A stretch of DNA of 64,000 nucleotides from JBEDUK01 sp040414485. GTDB taxonomy: Bacteria > Actinomycetota > UBA4738. Of this stretch, positions 44,569-52,487 are shown piece by piece. Every line of letters starts with the position of its first letter. Positions within the stretch are counted from its first letter, which is position 1. The stretch lies in contig JBEDUK010000068.1 of the NCBI GenBank assembly GCA_040414485.1, forward strand, positions 1 through 64,000, written 5' to 3'. The notes beneath the pieces were generated by a model. That model saw only the letters and a program-made list of their open reading frames with translations. It ran no database searches and had not been told where the DNA came from. The translations under genes were made by a program, and so were the position numbers.

Positions 44569-45228
44569 TCAGTTTGGACCGGATGACGGGATCCGCGTCT
44601 GGCCCTCGCGCAGCACGCCCTCGAGCGACAGGAGCGCGACCTTCCGTTCCAGCCCGCCGGTGTAGCCGCCGAGCCCTCCGCCCGAGTGCACGACCCGGTG
44701 GCACGGGACCACGATGGGGATGGGGTTCGACCCGAGCGCGTTGCCCGCAGCACGGGCACCGCGCGGGCTGCCCGCTTCCGCGGCGATCGTCCGGTACGTG
44801 ATCACCTGGCCGAAGGGGATGCGCTCCGCAGCCTCCAGGATCCGGCGCGTGAATCCGCCCACGATCGAGAGGTCGACGTCCAGGTCGAACGCCTGCCGGG
44901 CGCCGTCGAAGTATTCGTCCAGCTCCCTTCGGACCTCGCCGGTGTCCCTCGGGGACTCCAGGACGCGCGGGGAGACGCGCCGCGCGAGATCCTCCAGAAC
45001 CTCGTCGATCGCCTCGGTCGGATACGCCAGACGAACCAACCCACGGGCCGTCACCGCCACCAGCAGCGGCCCGAACGGCGAGTCGGCGGAGGCGTAGGCC
45101 ACGTCCAGCAGGCCCTCCGCGCGGGCCGCGGCCAGGATGCTCTCCCGCGCCGAACCGGCGCCGTCGAGCGCCGGCGTCCGGAGCGAATCGCCGAGCCTCT
45201 TCAGGTTTCGAACGCTCGTCGTGGTCAT
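44569..45228 (-). CDS. ogt: Methylated-DNA-[protein]-cysteine S-methyltransferase
   Basis: Suicide repair protein that removes alkyl groups from O6-alkylguanine. It has 219 residues: an N-terminal ribonuclease-like domain to about 120, then the DNA-binding alkyltransferase domain with the acceptor cysteine in PIPIVVPCHRVV and the arginine-finger helix GARAAGNAL. An N-terminal stretch of about 40 residues precedes the usual start and has no clear role. ATG 45228 overlaps the stop of the upstream ECF sigma gene, so the two are co-translated. Confidence 0.94.
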   Translation of the reverse strand: MTTTSVRNLKRLGDSLRTPALDGAGSARESILAAARAEGLLDVAYASADSPFGPLLVAVTARGLVRLAYPTEAIDEVLEDLARRVSPRVLESPRDTGEVRRELDEYFDGARQAFDLDVDLSIVGGFTRRILEAAERIPFGQVITYRTIAAEAGSPRGARAAGNALGSNPIPIVVPCHRVVHSGGGLGGYTGGLERKVALLSLEGVLREGQTRIPSSGPN

Positions 45229-45776
45229 CGTGCCTCTCCTCCTTCGGCCGCCTGTGCGCCTTCCGCCAGCGACGTTCGCAGTCGCATCAGGCCCTGGTGG
45301 ACGTTCGCCCGGGCCGCCTCCTCCGTGCCGCCCATGACCGCGGCGACCTCCTCGTATGGCAGGTCGAGCACATGCCTGAGCACCACCGCCGTCCGCATGC
45401 GCTCGGGGAGCGAGCGCACCGCCGTCCAAGTCGGGTCCCGCGGATCGAACGCATCCTGGGCCGTGCCGCCACCGGAGACGGCGGAGACGGCGCCCGCGGC
45501 CGGGTTCTCCGGAAGCTCGGCGACGGCCACCGGACGGCGGCTTCGGGCCCGGCCCGCGTCGATGACCTTGTTCGAGGCGATCGCCATCACCCAGCCGCGC
45601 AGGTTGTCCGCGTTCCGCAGGTTCGGGTACGCGCGAAGGGCGGCGAGGAACGTCTCCTGAAAGCAGTCCTCGGCCTCCGCGCGGGGGACGCTCGCGACGA
45701 GGAACCGATAGACCGTCGGCCCGTGCTCCTCGTAGAAGAGCTGGAACGGAGGGATCGCGCGCCCGTCACCCATCAT
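45225..45776 (-). CDS. ECF-type RNA polymerase sigma factor
   Basis: A 183-residue sigma-70 family factor with region 2 (FYEEHGPTVYRFLVASV, DCFQETFLAALR, NLRGWVMAIASNKVID) and region 4 (SLPERMRTAVVLRHVLDLPYEEVAAVMG). The linker between them is alanine/glycine-rich. No anti-sigma gene with a zinc motif is adjacent; instead the next gene, overlapping by four bases, is the DNA alkyltransferase. A link to alkylation or other DNA stress is therefore a fair inference. ATG 45773 is an alternative start. Confidence 0.92.
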   Translation of the reverse strand: MMGDGRAIPPFQLFYEEHGPTVYRFLVASVPRAEAEDCFQETFLAALRAYPNLRNADNLRGWVMAIASNKVIDAGRARSRRPVAVAELPENPAAGAVSAVSGGGTAQDAFDPRDPTWTAVRSLPERMRTAVVLRHVLDLPYEEVAAVMGGTEEAARANVHQGLMRLRTSLAEGAQAAEGGEAR

Positions 45777-45828
45777 GCTTCATGGAACGAACGACGGCGC
45801 CATCCCGTGAAAGCCCCTGGACGGGCGC

Positions 45829-46581
45829 CTAGATCGGAGGCCACGGGTACGGTCGGGAGGACGTCGGCCGCGGATACCGCCCGGTTCGCGCCAGGCGCGC
45901 CGCCCGGCGGGCCGTGGCGTCCACCTCCGCCTCGCTCAGCAGCGGGAGCATCGAATCGCGGAGGTCGCCGCCTCGGAGTTCGCCCGCCACGCGCTCGAGA
46001 TCCCTGTGCAGGCGCGACGGGATCTGCCTGCCCGCGAACTCCCAGATCACGGTGCGGAGCTTCGGTTCGGCGTTGAAGCACACGCCGTGGTCGACCAGCC
46101 AGATCTCGCCGCGCGGATCGACCAGGCAGTGCCCCGCCTTCCGGTCGGCGTTGTTCGCCACCACGTCGAAGGCGGCCACGGGCGCGAAATCCCGGAGCCG
46201 GGTCTGCCGCAGCGTCAGGTAGTGCGCCTCGGGATCGGCGTCGATGAACAGCTGCACCGAACCCGGGCCGTGCGGCCCGTCGCGCAGCACGGTCGGCGGG
46301 ACGTTCGGCCACCCGAGCGCCTCCGCCAGCAGGTACGCCGCAACCTCGCGGTTGGCGAGCGTTCCCTCTGGGAAGTCCCACAGCGGCGCCTCGCCGCGGC
46401 GCGGCTTGTAGATGGCGAGCATCGTCGTGCCGCCGTCGCAGACCTCGGCCAGGAACGTGTAGTTCGACGCGCCCGGCATGAGCCCGAGCGGCTCGAGGCC
46501 GCCCGTCGACAGGACCGACAGCACCCGATCGATCGGCAGTGCCGGGCTCTCCGCGGTGCCGCCGTCGTCCTGGGAGGTCAC
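45829..46581 (-). CDS. SCO1664-family protein (PI3/4-kinase-like fold)
   Basis: A 250-residue member of the actinobacterial SCO1664 family (TIGR03843), which has distant similarity to phosphatidylinositol kinases. Kinase-like features: MLAIYKPRRGEAPLWDFP resembles a nucleotide-binding lysine strand, and FDVVANNADRKAGHCLVD with WLVDHGVCF resembles catalytic and metal loops. Biochemical role unknown. GTG 46581 overlaps the stop of the DUF3090 gene. In actinobacteria this gene, DUF3090 and a phosphoglycerate-mutase-like gene occur together, and the same three are together here. Confidence 0.92.
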   Translation of the reverse strand: MTSQDDGGTAESPALPIDRVLSVLSTGGLEPLGLMPGASNYTFLAEVCDGGTTMLAIYKPRRGEAPLWDFPEGTLANREVAAYLLAEALGWPNVPPTVLRDGPHGPGSVQLFIDADPEAHYLTLRQTRLRDFAPVAAFDVVANNADRKAGHCLVDPRGEIWLVDHGVCFNAEPKLRTVIWEFAGRQIPSRLHRDLERVAGELRGGDLRDSMLPLLSEAEVDATARRAARLARTGRYPRPTSSRPYPWPPI

Positions 46582-47258
46582 TCGTCGTCGGCGGTCCGGT
46601 GGCCGTTCATCGCCGGGCACACGTGGCCTTCGGGGTCCATGGGCTGATCGCAGAACCGACAGGTCGGCCGCCCCCGGCTGGCGACCTCCGCGCCGTGGCG
46701 CGCGAGCGCGAGCATCTGGTCGCGCGTGGCCCAGAACCTGACCGAGCCGGCGTCGGTGGGCTCGCCGGAGTCGGAATCGCCCGACTCGCCGGCGATTCCC
46801 GAGTGGTCGTCGAACGGCTCGAGTCCCTCGAGCGCCGCGGTTCCCTCCGCGACGTCGCCGGGCTCCAGCGAGCCCTCGAGGTCGTCACCTTCGTCACCTT
46901 CGTCCTCGTCTTCCTCGTCGTCCTCGTCGTCGTCCTGGCCGGGGAGCAGTTCCTCGACCTCGAGCAGGATCACGTCCCGGTCCTCGACGTAGCTGATGGC
47001 AAGGCGCCCCACGCGCCACTCGGGGATGACCGGTTCCTCGAGCCCCATCTCCTCCTCGGGCGGGCCGTCGCCGGTGGGCTTGCCGATCCGGGCCAGGATC
47101 TCGACGATCGAGGCGGCGAGCAGTTGCACCTGCTGCTTCTCGACCAGGACGGTCACCAGCCGGTCGCCCGCGCGGCCCTGCAGGAAGAACGTCCGCTCGC
47201 CGGGCGGCCCGACGGCGTCGACGGTGATTCGCGTGACCGGATCGAGGTCGATGTCCAC
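46578..47258 (-). CDS. DUF3090 family protein
   Basis: A 226-residue member of the TIGR03847/DUF3090 family. The N-terminal half (RTFFLQGRAGDRLVTVLVEKQQVQLLA) and the C-terminal cysteine motif (CRFCDQPMDPEGHVCP) are typical. Between them this protein carries an unusually long acidic run of Asp/Glu (about residues 109-130) encoded by repeated TCC/TCG-type triplets on the plus strand. No function is established; the cysteines may bind zinc. Middle gene of the triad, 4 bp after the phosphatase and overlapping the SCO1664 start. Confidence 0.92.
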   Translation of the reverse strand: MDIDLDPVTRITVDAVGPPGERTFFLQGRAGDRLVTVLVEKQQVQLLAASIVEILARIGKPTGDGPPEEEMGLEEPVIPEWRVGRLAISYVEDRDVILLEVEELLPGQDDDEDDEEDEDEGDEGDDLEGSLEPGDVAEGTAALEGLEPFDDHSGIAGESGDSDSGEPTDAGSVRFWATRDQMLALARHGAEVASRGRPTCRFCDQPMDPEGHVCPAMNGHRTADDE

Positions 47259-47262
47259 GTGC

Positions 47263-47949
47263 CTATCCTGTCACCGGCCGGCCGCGACCAGCGGGTCGCT
47301 TCGACGACGGCGCTGCGGCTCGCGGCACGGAGCGGGAGCGGGGAACCAGGTCCTCCAGCGATCCGATGTCGTTCATGCGAACGATCCGGGGGATGCGGTC
47401 GCCGAGCAGCACCGCCGACACGGAAGCCGGGCTCACGATCAGCCGCTGGAACAGATCGATGTGCGCGCCGGCGTAGTGGGACAGGGCCAACCGGATCACA
47501 TCCGCGTGGGTGAAGGCGGCCACGATCCGCTTCGGGTGGCGCGCGGCGAAGCCATCCAGGTACGACACGACGCGTCGCTGCGCATCAGCGAGCGCCTCGC
47601 CCTGAGGGAAGCGCGCGGTGGACGGCGATCGCTGGACCTCTGCCCAGAGCTTCGTTCGCGCAAGCGCCTTGAGAGGCCGGCCGGTCCACGTTCCATAGCC
47701 GATCTCGAGCAGGTCCTCGGCCTCGACGACCTCCAGCCGGCGGCCGGCCGCAACCGGCGCCGCCGTCTCCGTGCACCGCTCGAGCGGGCTGGAATGGATC
47801 GCGGCGAGCGGGATGGGTCGAAGCCGCTCCGCGAGGCGTTCGGACTGCTCACGCCCGGTGGCCGACAGGTGCAGCCCCGGTGCGCGGCCGGCCAGGCGGG
47901 TCCCTGTGATCTCCGTGAGCGCGTGCCGGATCAGCAACACGAGTGCCAT
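47263..47949 (-). CDS. Histidine phosphatase (MSMEG_4193-type phosphomutase family)
   Basis: A 228-residue phosphoglycerate-mutase-like protein. The catalytic RHA motif is in VLLIRHALT (His9 region), the second arginine/glutamate in HSSPLERCTETA, and the late catalytic histidine in FTHADVIRLAL. This is the TIGR03848 member of the SCO1664 triad and its first gene. The basic, proline/arginine-rich C-terminal tail is probably disordered. The -10 box lies 8 bases before ATG 47949. Substrate unknown. Confidence 0.92.
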   Translation of the reverse strand: MALVLLIRHALTEITGTRLAGRAPGLHLSATGREQSERLAERLRPIPLAAIHSSPLERCTETAAPVAAGRRLEVVEAEDLLEIGYGTWTGRPLKALARTKLWAEVQRSPSTARFPQGEALADAQRRVVSYLDGFAARHPKRIVAAFTHADVIRLALSHYAGAHIDLFQRLIVSPASVSAVLLGDRIPRIVRMNDIGSLEDLVPRSRSVPRAAAPSSKRPAGRGRPVTG

Positions 47950-47957
47950 CGGCGGTG

Positions 47958-47963
47958 AGGATA
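47958..47963 (-). promoter_or_regulatory. -10 hexamer TATCCT of the SCO1664 triad operon
   Basis: Reads TATCCT on the minus strand, 8 bases before ATG 47949. Confidence 0.5.
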
Positions 47964-48045
47964 GGGGGTGTCGGCGCGGCGGAACCGGCGCCGACGCTCC
48001 ATGTTGCGATCGTGCGCGCTGCTTGGGGGGCCCACGGCCGCCCGT

Positions 48046-48051
48046 TAGCAT
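48046..48051 (+). promoter_or_regulatory. -10 hexamer TAGCAT of uppP
   Basis: Eight bases before GTG 48060. Confidence 0.45.
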
Positions 48052-48059
48052 GTGCCGCC

Positions 48060-48914
48060 GTGCCCGCCGCCCTTCCCATCTATCAGGCGATCATCCTCGG
48101 CATCACGCAGGGGCTGACCGAGTTCGCCCCGGTGTCCAGCTCAGGACATCTCATCCTGGTGCCGTGGCTGTTCGGCTGGTCGATCCTGAACGACCCCGCC
48201 CTCAACAAGACGTTCGACGTGGCGCTGCACCTCGGAACCTTCGTCGGCGCGGTCTTCTACTTCCGGCACATGATCGTCGAGCTGCTCGGTGCCTTCTTCC
48301 GTTCGATCCGCCACCGGCGTATCGAGCACACGGACGAGCGACTGGCGTGGTTCCTGGTCATCGGTTCGATCCCGGGCGCGCTCATCGGGGCGGCGTTCGA
48401 GAGCACGATCGAGGACAAGCTCGGCCAGCCCTGGCTGATCGCGGTGATGCTCGCCGTGTTCGGCGTGATCCTGTACGTGGTGGACCGCATCGCGCCCCAG
48501 ACGAAACGGATGCGGGACCTGACCTGGCCGAACGTGCTGATCATCGGCGGCGCGCAGGCCGTCGCGCTGCAGCCGGGGGTCTCGCGCTCAGGCGTCACCA
48601 TCACCGCCGCGAGAGGGCTCGGGATGAACCGCGAGGCCGCCACGCGGTTCTCGTTCCTGCTGTCCCTTCCGATCATCGGCGGCGCCGTGCTGCTGAAGGG
48701 CGCGCAACTGGTGAAGGACGGCATGCCGGCGGGGATGGGCTGGCCGTTCTTCTGGGGCACGGTGTCGGCCGCCGTGAGCGGCTACGTCGTGATCGCGTGG
48801 CTGCTGAAGTACCTGCGCAACCACGACTTCCGGTTCTTCATGATCTACCGCCTGGTGGTCGCCGCCGGGGTCTTCATCCTCATCGCCACGAACACGCGGC
48901 CCGCCACCGTCTGA
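48060..48914 (+). CDS. uppP: Undecaprenyl-diphosphate phosphatase
   Basis: Recycles the lipid carrier of cell-wall synthesis by dephosphorylating undecaprenyl pyrophosphate. The 284-residue membrane protein has about eight segments. Both signature loops are present: QGLTEFAPVSSSGHL (about residues 16-30, with Glu and Ser/His) and QPGVSRSGVTI (about 168-178, catalytic arginine). GTG 48060 gives the standard short N-terminus before the first loop. Confers bacitracin tolerance when abundant in other species. Divergent from the SCO1664 triad. Confidence 0.95.
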   Translation: MPAALPIYQAIILGITQGLTEFAPVSSSGHLILVPWLFGWSILNDPALNKTFDVALHLGTFVGAVFYFRHMIVELLGAFFRSIRHRRIEHTDERLAWFLVIGSIPGALIGAAFESTIEDKLGQPWLIAVMLAVFGVILYVVDRIAPQTKRMRDLTWPNVLIIGGAQAVALQPGVSRSGVTITAARGLGMNREAATRFSFLLSLPIIGGAVLLKGAQLVKDGMPAGMGWPFFWGTVSAAVSGYVVIAWLLKYLRNHDFRFFMIYRLVVAAGVFILIATNTRPATV

Positions 48915-48961
48915 CACCGCTTCTGAACGGCGCGAAACGGCGACGCCGGCGAGCCCAGTCT

Positions 48962-49005
48962 GTTCACCTTCCGTTCACCTCGGGAACATAGGGTGTTCGC
49001 CCGGG
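48962..49005 (+). promoter_or_regulatory. PHO-box-like 11-bp direct repeats before the phosphate operon
   Basis: Two adjacent 11-bp units start GTTCACC (48962-48972 and 48973-48983). The third unit position is occupied by a -10-like TAGGGT (48989-48994), and a fourth, GTTCGCC (48995-49005), is in exact 11-bp phase. This spacing and the GTTCACC core match the PhoP-binding PHO box described in Streptomyces. It stands directly before DUF47 and pit, so phosphate-starvation control is a strong inference. Confidence 0.7.
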
Positions 49006-49027
49006 TTCGTCGCGGGAGGGAGTGAAC

Positions 49028-49648
49028 GTGAAGCGGTTCCAGGTCATCCCTCGGGAAGAGGGATTCTTCGCCATGTTCGAACGCGCCTCCGAGAACGTCG
49101 CCGACGTCGCCGAACTGCTTCTCAAGATGGTGACGGTCTACGACGACCCCGAGGCGAGCGCCGGAGCCATCAAGCAGCGGGAACACGAGGGCGACGAGAC
49201 CACCCATCGCATCATGCGCGCGCTCGCGACGTCGTTCGTGACGCCGTTCGACCGCGAGGACATCCACGACCTCGCGGCCAACCTCGACGACGTGATCGAT
49301 GCCGCGGACGCCGCCGCCGACATGTTCGTGCTCCATCGGATCCCCCAGCCGCTGCCCGGGATGCGCCAGCAGGCGGACGTGCTCGTTCGCATCGCCGATA
49401 CCGTCGACGAGGCGATCCGGCAGTTGCGGAACCCACGCTCGCTGGACCCGATCCTGCTCGAGGTCCACCGGCTGGAGGACGAAGGCGACCGCGTCTACAG
49501 GAAGACGACGGCCGCGTTGTTCTCCGGCGAATTCGAGGCACTCGACGTCCTTCGGCTGAAGGCGGTCGTTGACCAACTCGAGACCGCCATCGACAAGTGC
49601 GAGTCGGTGGCGAACACGCTCGAGGCCATCGCGCTCAAGCACGCCTGA
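49028..49648 (+). CDS. DUF47 phosphate-transport accessory protein
   Basis: A 206-residue all-helical PhoU-like protein of the DUF47 family. It starts MKRFQVIPREEGFFAMFERA and has two helical bundles with acidic metal-binding motifs (REHEGDETTH, HRLEDEGDRVYR). Members sit beside Pit transporters and are thought to control them. GTG 49028 lies about 8 bases after GGGAGGG; GTG 49022 would be too close. First gene of the PHO-box operon, 67 bp before pit. Confidence 0.93.
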   Translation: MKRFQVIPREEGFFAMFERASENVADVAELLLKMVTVYDDPEASAGAIKQREHEGDETTHRIMRALATSFVTPFDREDIHDLAANLDDVIDAADAAADMFVLHRIPQPLPGMRQQADVLVRIADTVDEAIRQLRNPRSLDPILLEVHRLEDEGDRVYRKTTAALFSGEFEALDVLRLKAVVDQLETAIDKCESVANTLEAIALKHA

Positions 49649-49715
49649 CCGGCGTGCGATCGGACGGCTTTCCTCCGGGCGGCGCGGGCGCGGACACAGC
49701 CCCGCACGCGAGCGC

Positions 49716-50714
49716 ATGCAGAACGTAACCCCGGGCCTCGTGGCCGTCATCGCCATCGCGTTGGCGTTCGACTTCTTCAACGGGTTCCACGACGCGGCGA
49801 ACTCGATCGCTACCATCGTGTCGACCCGCGTGCTCACTCCCGTGCTGGCGGTGCTGTGGGCGGCGTTCTTCAACTTCATCGCCTGGCTGGTGCTCGGGAC
49901 GAAGGTCGCCGCGACGATCGCGAACGACGTTGTCGACCCGAACTACCTGACGCTCGCCGTGATCTTCGCCGGCCTCATCGGCGCGATCGCATGGGACATC
50001 ATCACGTGGCGCCTGGGGCTGCCGACGTCGTCGTCGCACGCGCTGATCGGCGGTATGGCCGGTGCGGCCGTCGCGGCCGCAGGGTGGCAGGCGCTGCTGA
50101 GCGCCGGCTTCCGCAAGATCGCCGTGTTCATCGTGCTGTCGCCGATCATCGGCTTGCTGCTGTCGTTCACGCTGCTCACGGGCGTCCTGTGGATCTTCCA
50201 CCGCTTCCATCGGGTCGACCGCCTGAACCGGGGGTTCCGGGTGGGCCAGCTGTTCTCGGCGGCCGCGTTCAGCCTGGGTCACGGGTCGAACGACGCACAG
50301 AAGACCATGGGCGTGATCCTGGCTTTGCTGATCGCCGAGGGCATCGTTCCCCCGTCGTCCGGCGTTCCCCTGTGGGTCGTGCTGTCGGCGCAGACCGCGA
50401 TCGCCGTCGGGACGGCGTTCGGCGGTTGGCGGATCGTGCACACCATGGGGTCGCGAATCACCCGGCTCCAGCCCGTGCAGGGCATGGCCGCCGAGACGGC
50501 CGGGGCGGCGACATTGTTCTTCACGGCCGCCAACGGGATCCCGGTCTCGACCACGCACACCATCACAGGCGCGATCGTGGGGGTCGGCTCGGTCCAGCGG
50601 CTCTCGGCGGTCCGGTGGGGCGTGGCCGGGCAGGTCGTGTGGGCCTGGGCCCTGACCATCCCGGGCGCGTTCGCGGTCGCCTGGCTGATCTACCTGCCCT
50701 TCAAGTTGTTCTGA
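49716..50714 (+). CDS. pit: Low-affinity inorganic phosphate transporter (PiT family)
   Basis: A 332-residue membrane protein taking up phosphate with protons or sodium. Both PiT repeats are visible: FDFFNGFHDAANSIATIV (about 15-32) and GHGSNDAQKTMGVI (about 188-201), plus the GLPTSSSHALIGG and GIPVSTTHTITGA paired motifs. About ten membrane segments. Its pairing with DUF47 under a PHO-box-like promoter would make it unusual for a Pit, since E. coli PitA is not classically Pho-induced. Confidence 0.95.
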   Translation: MQNVTPGLVAVIAIALAFDFFNGFHDAANSIATIVSTRVLTPVLAVLWAAFFNFIAWLVLGTKVAATIANDVVDPNYLTLAVIFAGLIGAIAWDIITWRLGLPTSSSHALIGGMAGAAVAAAGWQALLSAGFRKIAVFIVLSPIIGLLLSFTLLTGVLWIFHRFHRVDRLNRGFRVGQLFSAAAFSLGHGSNDAQKTMGVILALLIAEGIVPPSSGVPLWVVLSAQTAIAVGTAFGGWRIVHTMGSRITRLQPVQGMAAETAGAATLFFTAANGIPVSTTHTITGAIVGVGSVQRLSAVRWGVAGQVVWAWALTIPGAFAVAWLIYLPFKLF

Positions 50715-50729
50715 CGAAAGGTTCGTCGA

Positions 50730-50957
50730 ATGGTTCCAACGATCGGTCGGAGGGTGAGGTTCTTCGCCGGGCTCGGCCTGGTCGGCCTGGTGATGGTGCC
50801 GCTGACGCCGCCCGCCTTCCGTGATACGGCATGGTTCGTCGTCGGCCTGGCGGCGTTCTGGGCGATCCTGTTCACGGTCGAGGACCTCATGACACCGACG
50901 TATGGGCGCCGCGGCCGTCGCGGCCGACCCTCCCGAGGCGAGCCGCCGGCAGACTGA
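50730..50957 (+). CDS. Small membrane protein
   Basis: A 75-residue protein with two hydrophobic segments (about 11-27 and 34-50) and a basic, glycine/arginine-rich tail. Fifteen bases after pit, with GAAAGG upstream of ATG 50730, so it is probably the third gene of the phosphate operon. No family recognised. Confidence 0.6.
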   Translation: MVPTIGRRVRFFAGLGLVGLVMVPLTPPAFRDTAWFVVGLAAFWAILFTVEDLMTPTYGRRGRRGRPSRGEPPAD

Positions 50958-51001
50958 AGCGCACCTCCGATCCCTTTACCGCGCGCCGATTTCAGCCGAT
51001 G

Positions 51002-51023
51002 CCGTCCTGAAAGGACGGATTTC
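51002..51023 (+). terminator. Likely intrinsic terminator after the pit operon
   Basis: Perfect 7-bp stem CCGTCCT / AGGACGG with a three-base loop, followed by ATTTC. It is the best terminator-shaped element in the window and lies before the kinase-like gene. Confidence 0.5.
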
Positions 51024-51042
51024 GAAGGGATTCCTCGGGCGG

Positions 51043-51720
51043 ATGGATCGACACGGGAGCCGGCCCGGCGCGGACGCTGAACCGACGGCGCTGTCCACGG
51101 CGTTGCTCATGCACGGTCTGTGGCAGCCGGTCTCGACGCTGCACGCCCTGGCCCTGGCCCTCACCCACGGATGGGGATCGCTGGACGACGGCGAACGCCT
51201 CCAGATGGCCAACGACATCGAAGCGGAGACCCTGCGCCTCCGCGAGCTCGCCGAGGACCTGACGACGCTCAGCCTCATCCAGACCGACGGGTACCGGCCG
51301 GCGTTCCGGCGCGAGTCCGTCGTCGACCTCCTTCGGGACGCGGCCGCCTCGGTCGGCGAACTGAACGGGAGGCTTCGGGTTCTGGTCGAATCGTCGGCGA
51401 CGAGCGCCGTCGTGCTGGGCGATCGCGGCCGGATCCTGCAGGTGCTGAAGGCGTTCCTCCACCGCGCCGACCGGTGCTCGGAACCCGACGCCACCGTGAG
51501 ACTCCTCGTCCGGTGCGATGCCGACGGGCTGACCTTCGAGGTCGATTACCCACCGGACGTCAGGGCGACCTCCACCGCCGGAACCGGACGATGGCATCTG
51601 ACTTTGGACGTCGCGAGGCGCCTGGTCGAGGCGCACGGTGGCAGTCTCCGCATGCGACCCGCCGGGGATCAGGCCACGCTCGCGTTCGTCCTGCCACTCG
51701 CGAAGAGCGAGGCGGCGTGA
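51043..51720 (+). CDS. Degenerate sensor histidine kinase-like protein
   Basis: A 225-residue soluble protein shaped like the core of a histidine kinase. A helical hairpin resembles a dimerisation domain (about residues 15-75), and an ATPase-like domain ends in LTLDVARRLVEAHGGSL and TLAFVLPLA, the usual end of HATPase_c. The phosphorylated H-box is not recognisable (LMHGLWQPVSTLHAL). The N-box asparagines are absent (VLKAFLHRADRCSEPD). Catalysis is therefore doubtful. ATG 51043 is chosen because a terminator-like hairpin lies just upstream; an open frame extends to 50902. Overlaps the next regulator by four bases. Confidence 0.72.
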   Translation: MDRHGSRPGADAEPTALSTALLMHGLWQPVSTLHALALALTHGWGSLDDGERLQMANDIEAETLRLRELAEDLTTLSLIQTDGYRPAFRRESVVDLLRDAAASVGELNGRLRVLVESSATSAVVLGDRGRILQVLKAFLHRADRCSEPDATVRLLVRCDADGLTFEVDYPPDVRATSTAGTGRWHLTLDVARRLVEAHGGSLRMRPAGDQATLAFVLPLAKSEAA

Positions 51721-52487
51721 GCGACGGCCTCCGCGTGCTGCTGGTGGACGACCACCGGCTGTTCTCCCAGGCGCTGACCGTGCTGCTCCGCGGCCACGAC
51801 ACGATCCGCGAGGTGGTCGCCGTCGAGACGGCCGAAGAGGCGGTCGAGCTCTGCGCCGAGCACGCGCCCGACGTTGTGCTCATGGATCTGGACCTGCCGG
51901 GAATGGACGGACTCGACGCGATCGATCGGATCAGAGAGATCAGTCCGGAAGCCCGAGTCGTCGTCGTCACCGCCATGCGGAAGCCCGAGTTCGTCTCGCG
52001 CGCGGTGCAGTCGGGAGCGGTCGGGTTCGTTCACAAGTCGCGCGCGCCGGAGGAACTGATCAACGTGATCGAACGCGCGGCCGCGGGCGCGATCGTCATC
52101 TCGCCCGAGGACATCTTCTCCCTGATCTCGACGGCCGAACTGGACGCGGCGGGCTCGGGCGGGGACGCACGAGACGCCACGAGCGGGGCCGGCTCGAACG
52201 GCCGGGCGCAAACAAGCGCGATCGCGGCGAGCGCAGCCGGCGAGGCGAACGGCGGCTACGTCCGCCGCGCGGCCATGGACCGATTGACGGCCCGAGAGGT
52301 CGAGATCCTGCGCGTGCTGGCCGAAGGCAAGTCGACGGACGAGGTCGCGGAGTCACTGTTCATCAGCCGGCTCACAGTGCAGAGCCACGTCAAGAGCATC
52401 CTGGCGAAGCTGGGCGTTCATTCGAAGCTCGAAGCCGTCACGTACGCGCTCCGGCGCGGGATCATCGACCTGCCTCGAGGGGCCTGA
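51717..52487 (+). CDS. NarL/LuxR-family response regulator
   Basis: A 256-residue regulator. The receiver domain (about 1-120) has the acidic pair in LLVDDHRLF, the phospho-acceptor in VVLMDLDLPGMDG, threonine in VVVVTAMRK and lysine in GFVHKSRAPEE. An alanine/glycine-rich linker of about 50 residues leads to a LuxR helix-turn-helix (LTAREVEILRVLAEGKSTDEVAESLFISRLTVQSHV). All phosphorylation residues are present, in contrast to the upstream kinase-like gene. GTG 51717 overlaps that gene's stop. Target genes unknown. Confidence 0.92.
   Translation: MSDGLRVLLVDDHRLFSQALTVLLRGHDTIREVVAVETAEEAVELCAEHAPDVVLMDLDLPGMDGLDAIDRIREISPEARVVVVTAMRKPEFVSRAVQSGAVGFVHKSRAPEELINVIERAAAGAIVISPEDIFSLISTAELDAAGSGGDARDATSGAGSNGRAQTSAIAASAAGEANGGYVRRAAMDRLTAREVEILRVLAEGKSTDEVAESLFISRLTVQSHVKSILAKLGVHSKLEAVTYALRRGIIDLPRGA

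Noticed and set aside
48984..49000. GAACA...TGTTC around the -10 box before the phosphate operon as an SOS (LexA) box
   Set aside because: The spacing between GAAC and GTTC is 7, not the 4 of actinobacterial/Bacillus LexA boxes. The 11-bp direct repeats explain the region better.
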